64,000 nucleotides of DNA from Pulicaria dysenterica (GCA_947179395.2 OX359290.1:72735876-72799875), one strand, 5' to 3'. Positions 45,661 to 57,890 are shown, numbered from the stretch's first letter. Made by a program: numbers and translations. Notes: a model not told the origin generated them from the letters alone.

Positions 45661-47661
45661 ATGGAGCTCTCTGTGCCTCACCCTTGTGTTGTACGCAGCA
45701 GCAGCACTTCATCTTCTTCCCCTTCTCACCTCAGCAAGCCGCCTAGGTTTCTTCAAATCAACCGTCCAAACGTTTCCGTCAATCAACGATTTAATTCCAA
45801 CCCAATGCAATCGCAGACAGCAACAACTTGTAACGCCTCTTCTCTAGTCAAGGACCATGGCTCTCCGCTAATCGCTGATTCTCCTATTGGCACTGGTAAG
45901 AACCCTAATTTCTGTTGGTTACCGTTGGCTGCAACTTGGTGCTTATATGCTTTCGTTTTTTGGGGTTTCAGTTGGAGATCGAATTGGGTCCGTGAAAAGG
46001 GTTACGAATGAAACAAACGTGGTTGTGGAATTGAATTTGGATGGTGTTGGTGCACCTGACAGCAGCACTGGAATTCCGTTTCTTGATCACATGTTAGATG
46101 TCAGTATATGGTTTTGCTAACTTTTGAGCCTTCCAGTTTTGATTTATATTGCAGTCACATGAAAATGTTATCTTGAATCATAATTTATTTGTGCTTTAAT
46201 TTACTTTGCTATACTATCTCACCTAGTTTTCATAGTAAGTTTTACTCACTGTATAGTCTATATTCAATGCTTCAGCTTTTGTACATGGATTGTTTATAGA
46301 AACTTAGGCTATTTTTTTTGGCTTATTTTTCATAAATAAACCTCGCTTATTTGTTCTTATTTAGAGTCATAATAAGCTTGTAAGTCAGAAAGCCGGAAAA
46401 TGGAGCTTATTACAAATAATCCGTACTTATAAGCCTTTGATGAGCTAACCAAACACCCGCTTAATATATTGTTGTTTGAAAACTTGTGTAACATACTGAA
46501 ATAAGATTTTGAGTTCTCTTATGATGCCCGTTTAGCTATGGTTGGAGCTTAAAGGCTTCTTTAAATTAAAAACCGGAATGAGTCTTCCTTTTTTTCTTAT
46601 TGTAAGTTGTATTCCAATCATAAAAACAAGATTCAAATCACAATCGATATTTAGTCATTTTGTTTCCTTTATGAGAATCTTATATACATTTTTACTTCTA
46701 TGATTATTGGTGTAACTTAATGTTTTTGATTTCGTGTTCACATTGTTTGCCTTGTACATCAGCAACTTGCTTCCCATGGATTATTTGATGTGCATGTGAA
46801 GGCTGTTGGTGATACTCACATAGATGACCATCATACAAATGAAGACGTTGGCCTTGCCATTGGAACGGTGATTACTATATTTACATCAGATTTTTTACTC
46901 CAAGAAAGATGTGTGTTTTTTATATCTTTTACAAACATTTACTATTTTTACCAGGCTTTGCTGAGTGCACTTGGTGATAGGAAAGGAATTAACCGTTTTG
47001 GTGATTTCACTGCCCCTCTTGATGAGGCACTGGTTCAAGTTACTCTGGTAAGTCTCAGTTGAATAATAACTAAAATGCAGAATTTGGGTTACTCCGTTTC
47101 AAACTGAGTTTTCCGAATTTGGTTTGGTTTAACTAATTTGAATCTGGTTCGGATTTCAATATAGGCTGAATAAAAATTTTAAAGTATATGATATATACAA
47201 AATCCAACATTTTTACTTTAAGTTTTAGTAGGGGGCATATGTTTTAGGCAACAAGCCCAATAATTGATTCGTTATATCCGTATGATCAATGACATATGAG
47301 TATTATGGAGTTTAAAACCAAAAACCGTTTGTTACTTTGAGTCTTTGACTTTGGCTATGGTGTGGGCATATAAAATAGAATGCATAAAACGATACTACAT
47401 AAGATAAAAATTGTATGATTTTTATACCTATTGTTATTAGCTCTTTTACTATATGTTTATGTAATATTATATATGTGATTAATTGCTTTTCGTAATTATT
47501 ATGTTAGGATTTATCTGGCCGACCACACTTAAGTTATGACTTGCAAATTCCCACCGAGAGAGTTGGAACATATGACACTCAGGTATTTATCTTCAGTACT
47601 CTACATTATTTATTTATAATTTATCTATTATTATTATAGTTATTATTATTATAATATTAAT

Positions 47662-47743
<82 letters not shown>

Positions 47744-49746
47744 TTAAGCAAGCAGACTTATTATTATGTTTGGTTTGGGTTATATTTTTATACCAAATGG
47801 GTCAAATAAGAAACAACTGTGTTAAACAGGTTAAAGGGGTCAAAGTCCCCCAAAGTTTTGATTTTAATGGAGACATTTTAATGGTTAAACAGGTTAGGGC
47901 CCGTACATTAGAGTCTAAAAGTAGGAATTTAGAAGAAGAAATTCAACACATTAATTATATATAACTATATAAGAAAAAATTCAAATGTGAATAATGAAAA
48001 TAACCACTTTAACCTTCATGTGATTTATTACAAAATAAGATATCATTGGTTAGTAAGACGGCGTGTAAAGAAACATGTATTATGGTAATATAAAGCGGGT
48101 AAGCGGAGAGGTTTTCCCTGTTCAGGTTACCCGGGGAGTGCGAGTCTTTGACTCAGATGTACGCGGCCTCACCGGGGTATCCCCGTGACCGTTTCCTTAC
48201 CCTTCCCTGGCCACCCTCAAGATGTTTACTTAGTGAGGTTTGAACCTGTGACCTCTTTGAGGACGGGACGCCTTACCACTCGGCCACCTTGGTGGTGGTT
48301 AATGATTACGGGGTGTTTTTAGGTGAAATGGCTCAAAAGTATAGTCTTTTCTGATTCAGCATAGTCTTAAATGAGAGGCAAGAATCAAAAGCATTGAATG
48401 CTCAATGCTAAACTATTCAACCTTTAGTTACAGCTGCAATCAAATAATTACTGATGTTTTCTTTTTGATTGTCATAAAAAATGCAATGTTACTTCTCTTG
48501 TTTATCTAGTGACGACTTTTCTCAAATTGTCTTAATTAATGGACATGTAACTATTTGATTATTAGTCATCGCTCTCTACATGAGAAGTCAAATGGTGCAC
48601 TTTTTTGGATGGATAGCGTATGATGTATGCAAATTGACGCTTTTGATAGTTAATCCATAATTTTTGAAGTTATAATAACAATATATCGTCAATAATGTTA
48701 AGAACAGCTAGTGGAGCACTTTTTCCAGTCATTGGTCAATACATCTGGAATGACACTTCACATTCGCCAGGTAATTTAAGTAAATTTTAACATTGCACTG
48801 CCATTTTTTTCTTTATGGGTAATGGTCAAATGGGTCAGCCCACAAACAGTTTTTGCCCATATTTATTAATATATTTTTGTAAATGTATGCTTTAGTCATG
48901 ATCACGAAATTAAATTATTGCAAAACTAATCCAAATATTTGAATAAATTGATTTAGGAGGTTGTATGCATCAAATATTAGGTTTTGGGCGACTTTTGACC
49001 TGTATGGCCCATTCATCGGGTTTTTAGTTAAATTCCTTTATTTGACCCGTTTTAGATATACAACAACACTACCCAATCCTGCTTCAGCGGGGTATGGGGA
49101 GGTAAGATGTAGACTATTATACCCCTACTGGTAGGTAGAGATCGCTTCTTGAAAGATCTCTGGCAGATATAATACCACTCAAATCGGAGCCATTTATAAC
49201 TTTGGGTCGCAATTGCCACTTATGATTTTGTCAATAAATTAACTTTAGATAATGGAGAAGATGATTAATGGTGAAAAATCATAGCATTTTATTGATTTCT
49301 TTTTTATTAATCTTAAGCACTTCTTTCTCTATTTAATTTTTCTTTAAAAAATCATTTGCATGCAGCTTGCTGGAAAAAATTCTCACCATATAATTGAGGC
49401 AACATTTAAGGCATTTGCAAGAGCGCTTAGACAAGCAACAGAATATGATCCACGACGTCGTGGCACTGTCCCTAGGTTTGTTCACTTATTCTGATGCATA
49501 TTTATAAAAAATGCTTACATTTTTAATAATACTTGTGTGGTTTCTTCAATATTAATCACTAAATGCAAAGAAATGCTGCGAGAACAGTTACTAATCTAGA
49601 ATTTCACAGCTACACGTACTTACAAATAACCGACCTCATTAGTATATAACTAAGAAAAAGAAAGAGAAATTGGAATTTCGCGACCTTTTACCTTCTCGTT
49701 TTGCTCTTGTATATGCAGCTCAAAAGGGGTTTTGTCGCGGTCCTAA
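45661..49746 (+). CDS. HISN5: Imidazoleglycerol-phosphate dehydratase, plastid, 8 coding exons
   Basis: Exons 45661-45895, 45972-46099, 46763-46867, 46955-47047, 47508-47582, 48708-48770, 49366-49475 and 49719-49746 sum to 837 nt (278 aa) with GT-AG introns and unbroken frame. It catalyses dehydration of imidazoleglycerol phosphate to imidazoleacetol phosphate in histidine biosynthesis, a Mn-dependent reaction. The first about 75 residues are Ser-rich with few acidic residues, as in a chloroplast transit peptide. The catalytic domain starts near VGDRIGSVKRVTNET and has the metal-binding motifs IPFLDHMLDQLASHG, DDHHTNEDVG and NSHHIIEATFKAFARAL. The length agrees with plant enzymes (about 270 aa). 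The C-terminus is GTVPSSKGVLSRS. Introns 5 and 6 contain SINE sequences. The gene appears intact. Confidence 0.95.
47638..47746. repeat. (ATA)n-(TTA)n inverted trinucleotide repeat in IGPD intron 5
   Basis: About 40 bp of ATAATAATA are followed directly by about 50 bp of TTATTATTATTATT, so the block can fold into a long AT hairpin. It begins about 55 bp after exon 5. Confidence 0.9.
48094..48297 (-). mobile_element. tRNA-derived SINE in IGPD intron 5
   Basis: Minus-strand head GGTGGCCGAGTGGTAAGGCG carries a Pol III A box (TGGCCGAGTGG). About 30 nt further a B box (AGGTTCAAACC, complement of about 48236-48246) follows. The body continues with a GC-rich tRNA-unrelated part (GGGATACCCCGGTGAGGCC). 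It is inserted antisense to the host gene. The exact 3' tail and duplication were not resolved. Confidence 0.7.
49058..49190 (-). mobile_element. SINE-like 3' fragment in IGPD intron 6
   Basis: The minus strand reads ...TCTACATCTTACCTCCCCATACCCCGC...GGGTAGTGTTGTTGTAT, resembling the 3' part and TTG tail of plant SINEs. The tRNA-like head is not clear, so it is probably truncated. Confidence 0.5.
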
Positions 49747-51102
49747 TGATTCTTAGAAGGAAAACACAAATCACGGATCATGGTAACTGGATTGGGTATT
49801 CTTTTTTCTCTTTTTTTTCTTTGCACAAATTCTTTTTTTTATCTTGAAATCCATGTATCTGATAGAAATACAACTTGTGAAATGTGCAGGAAATTAAGAA
49901 AATGTTTTTGGCCCATAAATATTGTTGTACATCAAATAAAGAAAGTCCATGTTTCCTAGTGTTGGCATGGGTGTAAAAGAGAGTAAAAAAATCATGCTGT
50001 ATTCTGCATTTGTTAAACAGATTGAGTTCTTGTGGTGGGTAACAAGTTTTATAAACCCCATGTAACAACATCCTTAGATTTTTTATTTTTAATATATAAA
50101 CCATCATGTTCTTCTAGTGGATAATGAGTTAAAAATTGCTTATTTGCTACTCAACTTTTTGTATTTTGCTGTTATTAAGTTATAAGCTGCGAGTGAAGTT
50201 GATTTTGGGACGACTACGGATGTTAATTATATAACACGTCTGTGTATATATATGCATAACAACTCCTAAATCACTTTATGAACGAAAAAACTAGTGTATG
50301 AAAAAGTTAATGTTATCAAGTAGTAAGAAGGCATTTCATTTGTTCACTGTACAGAAGAATAACAAAATTAACGAAACAGACAGATCATAACAACACTATA
50401 TCATAATAAGGATACCTATATAAAATGCATTAAATTCAAGAGTTAATTACTGATTTGGTTTATGTGGGATACACTTTTCTACTAACTCAATAATTTATGT
50501 TACAAAAGTACTTGGTTGGTCCTTACTGTAGCAAAATTGGATCATATCTAGTCCTTTATAAAAGTAACAACCTTGTTACACATTTCAGAATGACCATTTT
50601 GTCCTTTTGTAACATTACAAATTAAGTCTATGTGGTTTTCAAATAGTTTCGTATTTGGTTCCTTAATCTTTTTCTTAAATAATTTAGCACATAAACCTGA
50701 ATATCCATTATTATCTTATATAAGATTTTTCAATAATTTAATAAAGAGAGATTTGGGCTATGAAAATGAAGAAATGGGGTGAAAACGAGTTAATAATATT
50801 ATACATATGGTTTTTTCAGGCCTCCCTTCCTCAACCTTTTTGTATAGAAATTTTGTACCCCTTACCGTTCTCCCTAAGACTATACTATATATTGTACTGC
50901 ATTTGGGGTGCTTTTTGTTTATATATTTCCACCCATCTACGCCTTTTTGAATGTGTATCTCATCTGAATCTCTTAGCTACTTCTACTCACACCTTCTCCT
51001 TTGCTCTTCGGCATGTATATCTTGGTGCCTTTTAGAATCACCGTCGTTATTACTCACTCCCCTTGCATCCCGTTATGATGTCTCTTTTGATGATATTTTT
51101 TA
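49747..51102. other. Downstream region of IGPD, no genes found
   Basis: The 3' UTR is presumably within the first few hundred bases. At 50450-50660 there is a decayed block (GTTAATTACTGATTTGGT ... TAGTCCTTTATAAAAG) resembling the ends of the Mutator-like element at 59449-60735. No other structure is recognised. Confidence 0.35.
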
Positions 51103-51110
51103 GTAGCACG

Positions 51111-51557
51111 CAAGGGCGGACGCATGATTTTTTTTGGCCGGTGGCGCCATATAATGACGAAAATAAAATTACTTAAAGTTGAGGTTGTTGTTCGGGGTTT
51201 TTCTCGGGTTTTCAGTTAATCGAGTCGGATTAACGAGGTTTTAGTTGTTGCTCCGGTATTTTAGGGCCAAAATTAAAACCAAAACACAATTTATATGAAG
51301 TCATGTTAACTAAATTGCTATTTTTAGGGTAAACTAAAATATTTTAAATATATAAATTGAATATTGAACTATATTTTATCATTTTTGTAAGAAAAATAAT
51401 CATTTTTCCTTTGGTTTTGGTGGCATCACAAAATCACTGATGGCACCCTAAAAATTGACCGGTGGTACCGGCTCGAAAACGTTGTAATTTTCCGTTGCTT
51501 ATACAAATTTGACCGGTGTCCCGTGCCACCAGTGCGGAACACATAGGTCCGCCCTTG
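51111..51557. mobile_element. Non-autonomous hAT element
   Basis: The TIR is CAAGGGCGGAC at the left and GTCCGCCCTTG at the right (11-bp perfect). There is a perfect 8-bp duplication GTAGCACG (51103-51110 and 51558-51565). Internal sequence (447 bp) has TGGCGCC/GGTGGCACC motifs near both ends and no ORF. Confidence 0.9.
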
Positions 51558-51866
51558 GTAGCACGGTTTTAACGAGTCTCCATTTTGTTCCATTTCATCA
51601 TTCAATTTAGGATAGTTTGTTTTCGGTATCCGAATCTGGAATTTTTGATATCCGAATTTTCAAGTACTTCGGGTCGTATTTTCAGATATTCGGATTGGAT
51701 GTTTCAATTCGGATTATTATGAAAACTCTTACATATAGCTGATGGTTTACTTGAAGTTGCATTATATTATATATGGGCTTTTGTTTACCCTACTGAGAAG
51801 TGCAATCCAGGTTCATAATATATCTTCTAATTAATTACTAGAAAACATTTGTGGGATATATATATA

Positions 51867-52040
51867 GGTAAAAGTTCAGACGAGAACTGTTTTTCGTACA
51901 AGAACCAGGAGAATCAATCCGAGCCGTCCAATTCCTCCCCCTTCAATGTCATTGTCCACCCATGAATTCACACATGTACCCTGCCACACGTGATCCCCCA
52001 ACGCTCCACATCCATGAGTTCCACTTTATCAAATCAACGG

Positions 52041-52042
<2 letters not shown>
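51867..52042. mobile_element. MITE N2, diverged (TA)n-associated copy
   Basis: It starts GGTAAAAGTTCAGACGAGAAC after a TA run and shares CCGTCCAATTCCTCCCCCTTCAATGTCATTG-type interior with N4/N5 (written here in pieces). It runs out into (TA)n at 52043 without the right arm. It is more diverged than the other copies. Confidence 0.65.
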
Positions 52043-52080
<38 letters not shown>

Positions 52081-52083
<3 letters not shown>

Positions 52084-52298
52084 GAGGGTTCATGCGAGAA
52101 CCGTTGTTAGCGCGAGAACCGCGGGAACTAATCTTAGCCGTTCCTTGGATATGGGAAGTTCATGGATGGGAGAGCGTGGAGGGGTAGAGTGTGACAGGTT
52201 GCATGTGAGGAATTCATGGGTGGCAAATGACATTGAAAGAGGGGAAATTGGACGGCTCAGATTGATTCTCGCACTAAGAATGGTTCTCGCATGAACTT

Positions 52299-52302
<4 letters not shown>
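52081..52302. mobile_element. MITE N3, (TA)n-flanked foldback element
   Basis: 222 bp. The left arm is GGGGAGGGTTCATGCGAGAA and the right arm ends GGTTCTCGCATGAACTTTTTC, with an imperfect TIR of about 55 bp. Uninterrupted (TA)n abuts both sides (52043-52080 and 52303-52346). Confidence 0.82.

Positions 52303-52370
<68 letters not shown>
52303..52370. repeat. (TA)n(GA)n compound microsatellite
   Basis: TA run followed by GA run, separating MITEs N3 and N4. The same TA-then-GA arrangement separates N5 and N6 (63781-63894). Confidence 0.9.
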
Positions 52371-52371
<1 letters not shown>

Positions 52372-52596
52372 AAAGTTTATTCGAGAACCGTTGTTAGCGC
52401 GAAAACCGCGAGAACTAATCTGAGCCGTTCAATTTCCCCTACTTCAATGTCATTGCCCATCCATGAATTCCTCACATGCACCCCGCCACACTCTATCACT
52501 CCACGCTCTCCATCTTATGATCTTCTCATATCTAAGAAACGGCTGAGATTGGTTTTCGCGGTTCTCGCGCTAACAACGGTTCTCGAATAAACCCTC

Positions 52597-52598
<2 letters not shown>
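52371..52598. mobile_element. MITE N4, (TA)n-flanked, opposite orientation
   Basis: Starts AAAAGTTTATTCGAGAACCG and ends GGTTCTCGAATAAACCCTCCC. It is inverted relative to N3, as judged from the internal CAATTTCCCC/GATATGGGAAG asymmetry. TA runs lie on both sides, with a GA run at the left. Confidence 0.8.
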
Positions 52599-52639
<41 letters not shown>

Positions 52640-52642
<3 letters not shown>

Positions 52643-53809
52643 ATAGATCCGCTAAAAAAATCTTATTCTACAAAAAGTAAGAAGAATTCTCAGCCACTTA
52701 TTTTCATCAAAAGTCAACATAAACTAGTCAAATTTGGTTACACGTAACTGCCAAATAACTGCATTCCAAGGGCATATTTGTAATTGAAAAAATCTAGAAT
52801 AAAGGTAATTTTTCAATAATTAATAAGTTTAACTGTTTTAAAATTCTTATACTTCGATGCTCATAAGCTGATGCACATAACTTCATATTTGAATTTCTAA
52901 TATCATTATCAGTTGTAACCCCTCAGACTACATATTCCATTGATGCACAAACCAAAAAAGATGCATATATAATAAGCGATAAACCTTTACAATACATATT
53001 TTTTGATGAATATATATACTCTCCACCGCAGCCAATGATGCACAAAATCAAAACAATCTAATAAAAAACAGTACTAAAATTGATGCACCTTGACAGCATA
53101 TACAATCTTTACGGTAGCCATTGATGCAAACAATCCAATAAAATTTTGATGAACAAGTATTAGTTCAACCAAATTAATAAATTGAGCCAATAACTTGCAA
53201 CAAGTCTTCGCTGTGCATAAAAGATGAACCACAGCACCAAAGAAAGGTTGAAGAAATAGAATTGGTGCAGCGACGGCTGTGGTGTAGCGGCTGTGGTGGT
53301 GCGGCGACGGCTGTGGTGGTGCAGCGGCGCTGGCGGTGCAGCAAAAAGAATAGAGTGTGCGTCATGATCCATAGACGGCGGAGGATGATGTATACATGGC
53401 GGCGGACTTCACAGGTTGCATGGGAGGTGAACGGTGGAAACAAAAACTGGAGGACGGCGGTTCCAGGGGAGGTGACCGGTAGAAACAAAACCCGAAGAAC
53501 AACGCTGGATGTAAACGATGGATTTCTGCAATCGAGGGGATGAAGCGGCGCAGGGGAAGCAAGGGTTAGGGTTTGCAACGGCGGTCGATTTCTGCATTCA
53601 ATATTGGAGGGCGGCGTCTCTAGGGTTCGTATTTGAGAAGAGCGCAGAGAGAAACGTAGATAAGGACGTGGGTTTCTAAAGAAAAAACGTGGGATGGGGT
53701 TTTTAATATTCCTATTTTACCCTTTTAACAGTTTTAACAAATTTGACACATGTCAGGCTTAAATTTCTCCTTACTCTTTTTATCTTATTTCTCTTTTTAT
53801 TTGATCTTG

Positions 53810-53812
<3 letters not shown>
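52640..53812. mobile_element. Larger (TA)n-flanked element P
   Basis: A 1.17-kb block between two TA microsatellites begins GGGATAGATCCGCTAAAA and has imperfect inverted ends (AAAAAGTAAGAAGAATTCTC near 52672 versus the complement of GGCTTAAATTTCTCCTTACTC near 53770). The centre (53260-53640) is GC-rich with GGCTGTGGTGGTGCGGCGAC triplets. The frames across it are compositionally biased and lack domains. It shares the TA-run target with N1-N6 but not their sequence. Confidence 0.45.

Positions 53813-53886
<74 letters not shown>
53813..53886. repeat. (TA)n microsatellite
   Basis: A TA run of about 72 bp lies between element P and element Q. Confidence 0.9.
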
Positions 53887-53888
<2 letters not shown>

Positions 53889-54252
53889 GAGGTTTCACTG
53901 AAAAACTATTTTTCGTATGAGAACTGCGAGAATCAGTTTTAGCCTTGATTAAAATTAATCAAAATTTAAAAAAGTTTGGCGGCTCATTAATGAGTGATTT
54001 TTTTGGAAAATCAAGTCTCGCAAATCAATGATGGCTCTTCTAGATGCAATTCACGGCTGAAATTAAGATTGCCTCTTGCTTCTTGATAAAATTAAGGGTG
54101 CTACTATTCCCCCCTCCTCTCACATAACATACATGTAAATCACTCAATTATCATTTTTAATACATGTCATACATTCACATATGTCATATCAAGAAGGGTC
54201 ATTTAGACTATTAATTATCCTAAAATTAATTCTTGTTTGCAGTTTTTCCATA
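53887..54252. mobile_element. Diverged (TA)n-associated element Q
   Basis: It begins TGGGAGGTTTCACTGAAAAA, followed by CGTATGAGAACTGCGAGAATCAG, a diverged form of the N-family arm. Its right end (CTTGTTTGCAGTTTTTCC) meets a short TATATAT. The boundaries are approximate. Confidence 0.4.
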
Positions 54253-56589
54253 TATATTTTATTGCTGAGAATATGTAAATGAGTGGATCCCTATCACAAC
54301 CAAAATAACATAATCGAGGAGCCAAGGTTGCGTATTAAAGCACTAGGCTACTCTTGAAAACCAATGGTTGGGTTTAAAGCATTTTGCAAGGTTTGAATAA
54401 ATTATCTTGTTGAATTTTATCCAATGAAAAAGGGAAAAAAGCAACTCTATCTGGGTTTTACCAGTTTTTCAATATCCATAGATCCATATAGAATAACTTA
54501 ATTGTGCACAATTTATAGTTTTGACCTCTAAATAGTGATAAATATTTTTGTCGGCTAAGATATCATCGTCGTAAGTAACAATATTTTTCTGAGTGTTAAA
54601 CCATCTCGAGATGATAGTGGTAGGATGTATGAAAGGTCATATACATGATTAGGCTGTATTAATCAAAGCATAACTTAACTTTCTTGATGGAAAATCCGTT
54701 TAAAAAAAATAAACTAACCGAACAAACACGAGCGAGGCTTGTTCGCGTTCGTTCGTTTAATTTTAGCCGAACAAATAAACGAACACGAACGGATAAATGA
54801 ACGGAAATATGTGTTCATGTTCGTTCGTTTAACTTTAGCCGAACAAATAAACGGACACGAACGGTAAACGAACGAGCATGTGTGTTCGATTGTTTAAAGA
54901 TTTGTTAATTCGTGTACATTTTTGTTCGTTCATTTAAGTGATAAACAAACGTAAACGGATGAACACACACTAAGATACAAATCCAATATTATTAAACACA
55001 AATAAACACTATATTTAAACACACACATATAATATAAATGTATATATTTATATAAAATATAAACGAACATAAAATAACGGATAACTGAACGTTCACGAAC
55101 ATAAATGAACGAACGAGAGCTCTGTTCATGTTCGTTCGTTTAATTAAACGAACGGAAAATATTGTTCATGTTCGTTTGTTTATTAAACAAACGAACATAA
55201 ACGAACTTCCCGCCGAACAATTTCACGAACGGTTCATGAACGTTCTGTTCATTTACAGCCCTAATTAGGTATATGATTTGATTTAACAAAAAATCTATTT
55301 CCTTTTATAAAATCCTCCTACATAATAAATGATAACATATAAAATTTATTAGTTTTTTAATAATAATATATTTTGATTTGAACACTTGTTTAGTTTAAAT
55401 AGAAAATTTTAATAAAAGAATAAGAAACCTCTTTTAAATTAACATTAAATAATTTATATTTTTAGTTCACAGGTGAGAGAGATATAGTGGCTTCCTACAC
55501 AAAACTTAAAGAATGTGATTGGTGGCATAGTTTGCCAAGTGTAAGATTTATAATTGGACCCAAACCACTGTATTTTGGGGAAACCTTGTGTGCTTTACCA
55601 AGTTGTACACTTTCATATTTGTTTTAAAAATGATTTATATATAACACTAATTTATTATACCTAAAAATTAGAATTTTTATATTCTTATAAATTTACTATT
55701 AAATAATATCATTCACATATTGAGAGCTATAATGGTTAAAGCACACAATTTTTATTATATATGACGACAAATATGTTATGCACAACTCATTTTCCTTATT
55801 TTATGTATTACAACTCTAATAGCATACGATGTACTTCTCGGCATGCCGAGCATGCTGAGGTGGAGTTAAGGTAGTGCATGGAACACCCCCCCTCTTCCCC
55901 AAGCAATGGTATAAAAAAATTTCAAAATAATCGGCATTTGGTTACCGAAGTGAGAAGAGAGAGGGAGAGGAGAGAGAAAGAGAGAAAAGAGGAGAGAGGA
56001 GAGAGGAGAGAGGAAAAAGGAGAAAGAGTATTTTTTAAAAAATCTTTGAAGTGTACGAAACATGGATAGTACGGGGGTTTAAACATACTTGAAACATGTG
56101 ATAGGTTATGCATGCTGATGTGACACTGACGTGGTGCGAAACATGGAATATCCAAAGGAGGGTACACACTACACACTATGCTATTATGGAATTCTAATTT
56201 GTTAGTTTCTTTCTTTTCTTTCTGGTAGTTGGACGGTGGTGTGCATGACTGCATGGCATAAAGAAATAGATGAATTTGTAAACCACACGAGTGCTTGTAC
56301 CCGTTTTAGTTAATTAATAGCAAAAAACTAAGCATTGTTTTAGGAGGTATAAAAAGTAAGGTTCTAGACTTCTTTGGGTGCTTGTTCCTTGATGAATGCA
56401 CTTTTATTCATGCTTATTTTCAAGGGCTTTAAAATAAGTTTAAGCTTAAAATATGCAATCTTAAGTACCTTTTAGTTTCCTTTATCTTTTAAAAACTTAG
56501 GGTGATAGGCTTAGTATATTTTCCCATCTCTTTGAATCCCAGTAGACACTAAAATGTAAAAAACATCAAAGAGACTTAGACTAATGGAT
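54252..56589. other. Intergenic sequence with a CGAAC/GTTCG-rich block
   Basis: 54710-55258 is filled with GAACGAAC / GTTCGTTCG motifs in both orientations and ends GTTCATTTACAGCCCTA, which resembles a hAT terminus (TAGGGCTGTAAATGAAC on the other strand). A weak partner, TAGGCTGTATTAATC, lies near 54649, without a matching duplication. It is probably a decayed non-autonomous hAT. 55953-56030 is a GA-rich tract. Nothing else is recognised. Confidence 0.45.
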
Positions 56590-56688
56590 ATTGAAGTTAG
56601 GGGTGTTTTTGAGGGAGTGCGGGAGGTGCGGTCACACAGGGCCCACGTTTTAGAGGGGCCCAAAATTTTATATACATATATTAGAGTT

Positions 56689-57757
56689 GTATTCAATATA
56701 GTCCATCTTTTTTGTATAGTCTTGAGGGACAAATCTCAGCCACACGATCAACAAAGCATTTTCCGGCGATCCCACCGTCGGATCGTCGTGATTTTTGGTG
56801 AGGGTGATCGGTTTTGATTCCTCTACAAGACTATGGAGCCTGATCATCCTCACAATCCTCTATTAACGAGAAATCGAGCGAACTCCTGCCACCATGGCCG
56901 CCGCTGCAAAATCCGACCACCACGGCCGGAGTTAATGGTGGTGGCGCACATGGTTCAACTCGGTTTGATGAGAGGAGTCCAGATCTAGTCTCGGGTTCGT
57001 TGTTCGATGTTTCAAAAAAAGATCCAGCGTTTTATTTCTCAGATCCGGCGCCGACGAGGCTAAATTCGCCGGCTGCCGGAGTTGTTTAGGGTGGGGATGG
57101 TGGTGGTTCAACTCGGTTTGATGAGAGGAGTTCAGATCTGGTCTCAGATTCGTCGTTTGATGCTTCAAAAAAAGATCTGGTCGTCGGTGGTGGTGGTGGT
57201 GGCCGACAGTGTGCAATCACATGTGATTGTGCTTCAATCACATGTGATTGTGTAGCCGGAGGTGATGTTCGGTGGTGGTGGTTGGCGGTGTGCAATCACA
57301 TGTGATTGTGGCTTCAATCACATGTGATTGCGGCAGTCGGAGGTGGTGGTCGGCGGCTGTGGTGGTGTCTGGAGGTGATGGTCGATGGTGGTGGTTGGCG
57401 GTGTGCAATCACATGTGATTGTGGCTTCAATCGCATGTGATTGGGTCGCCGGAGGTGATGGTCGGTGTTGGTGGTTGGCGGTGTGCAATCACATGTGATT
57501 GCGGCGGCCGGAGGTGGTGGTCGGCGGCTGTGGTGGTGGACGGAGGTGGTGGTCGGTGGTGGTGGTTGGCGGTAATCACATGTGATTGTGCTTCAATCAC
57601 ATGTGATTGTGCTTCAATCACATGTGATTGGGGTGGCCGGAGGTGGTGGTCGGCGGCAGTGGTGGTGTCCCGAGGTGCTGTTGGGCATTTGCCTTTTTTT
57701 TTAATCCTGTGGCTGAGATTTGTCACTCAGGACTACACAAAAACTTTGGACTATATT
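56689..57757. mobile_element. TIR element nested in the hAT relic, with CAATCACATGTGATTG repeats
   Basis: Inverted ends of about 50 bp with several mismatches: TTCAATATAGTCCATCTTTT ... GGGACAAATCTCAGCCACA at the left, mirrored by TGTGGCTGAGATTTGTCACT ... GGACTATATTGAA at the right. The interior is GC-rich (GGTGGTGGTCGGCGG units) and holds about ten copies of the perfect palindrome CAATCACATGTGATTG (one mutated to CAATCGCATGTGATTG) between 57212 and 57630. No reliable target duplication was found. The superfamily is uncertain. Confidence 0.7.
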
Positions 57758-57890
57758 GAACATTTCACACATATATTATATATAGATTTATTGTTATAAT
57801 TTTTCAAATCCTACTTAATAAAATAGAAATACTAGGAAGCTTATTTTAAAATAATTATTCTACAAGCCTCAATAATATATATATTAGGGA

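Noticed and set aside
45527..45847. ORF overlapping the start of IGPD in another frame, and the ATG at 45887
   Set aside because: The frame from 45661 joins correctly to exon 2 and gives a Ser-rich transit peptide. The others do not connect to the enzyme.
46300..46460. MITE in IGPD intron 2 (AACCAAACACCCGC end)
   Set aside because: The right end resembles the element at 802-997, but no matching left inverted repeat or duplication could be found.
48230..48297. Candidate tRNA-Ser/Leu gene
   Set aside because: A and B boxes are present, but the acceptor stem does not pair and a SINE body follows, so it is a tRNA-derived SINE head.
53160..53600. Overlapping His/Pro/Thr and Arg-rich frames on both strands
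   Set aside because: Composition follows GGTGGT/GGCGG triplets inside element P. There is no domain and no codon signal on either strand.
54649..55258. Complete hAT element defined by TAGGCTGTATTAATC and TTTACAGCCCTA
   Set aside because: The right end is good, but the left end is weak and no 8-bp duplication is present. It is reported only as a repeat-rich region.
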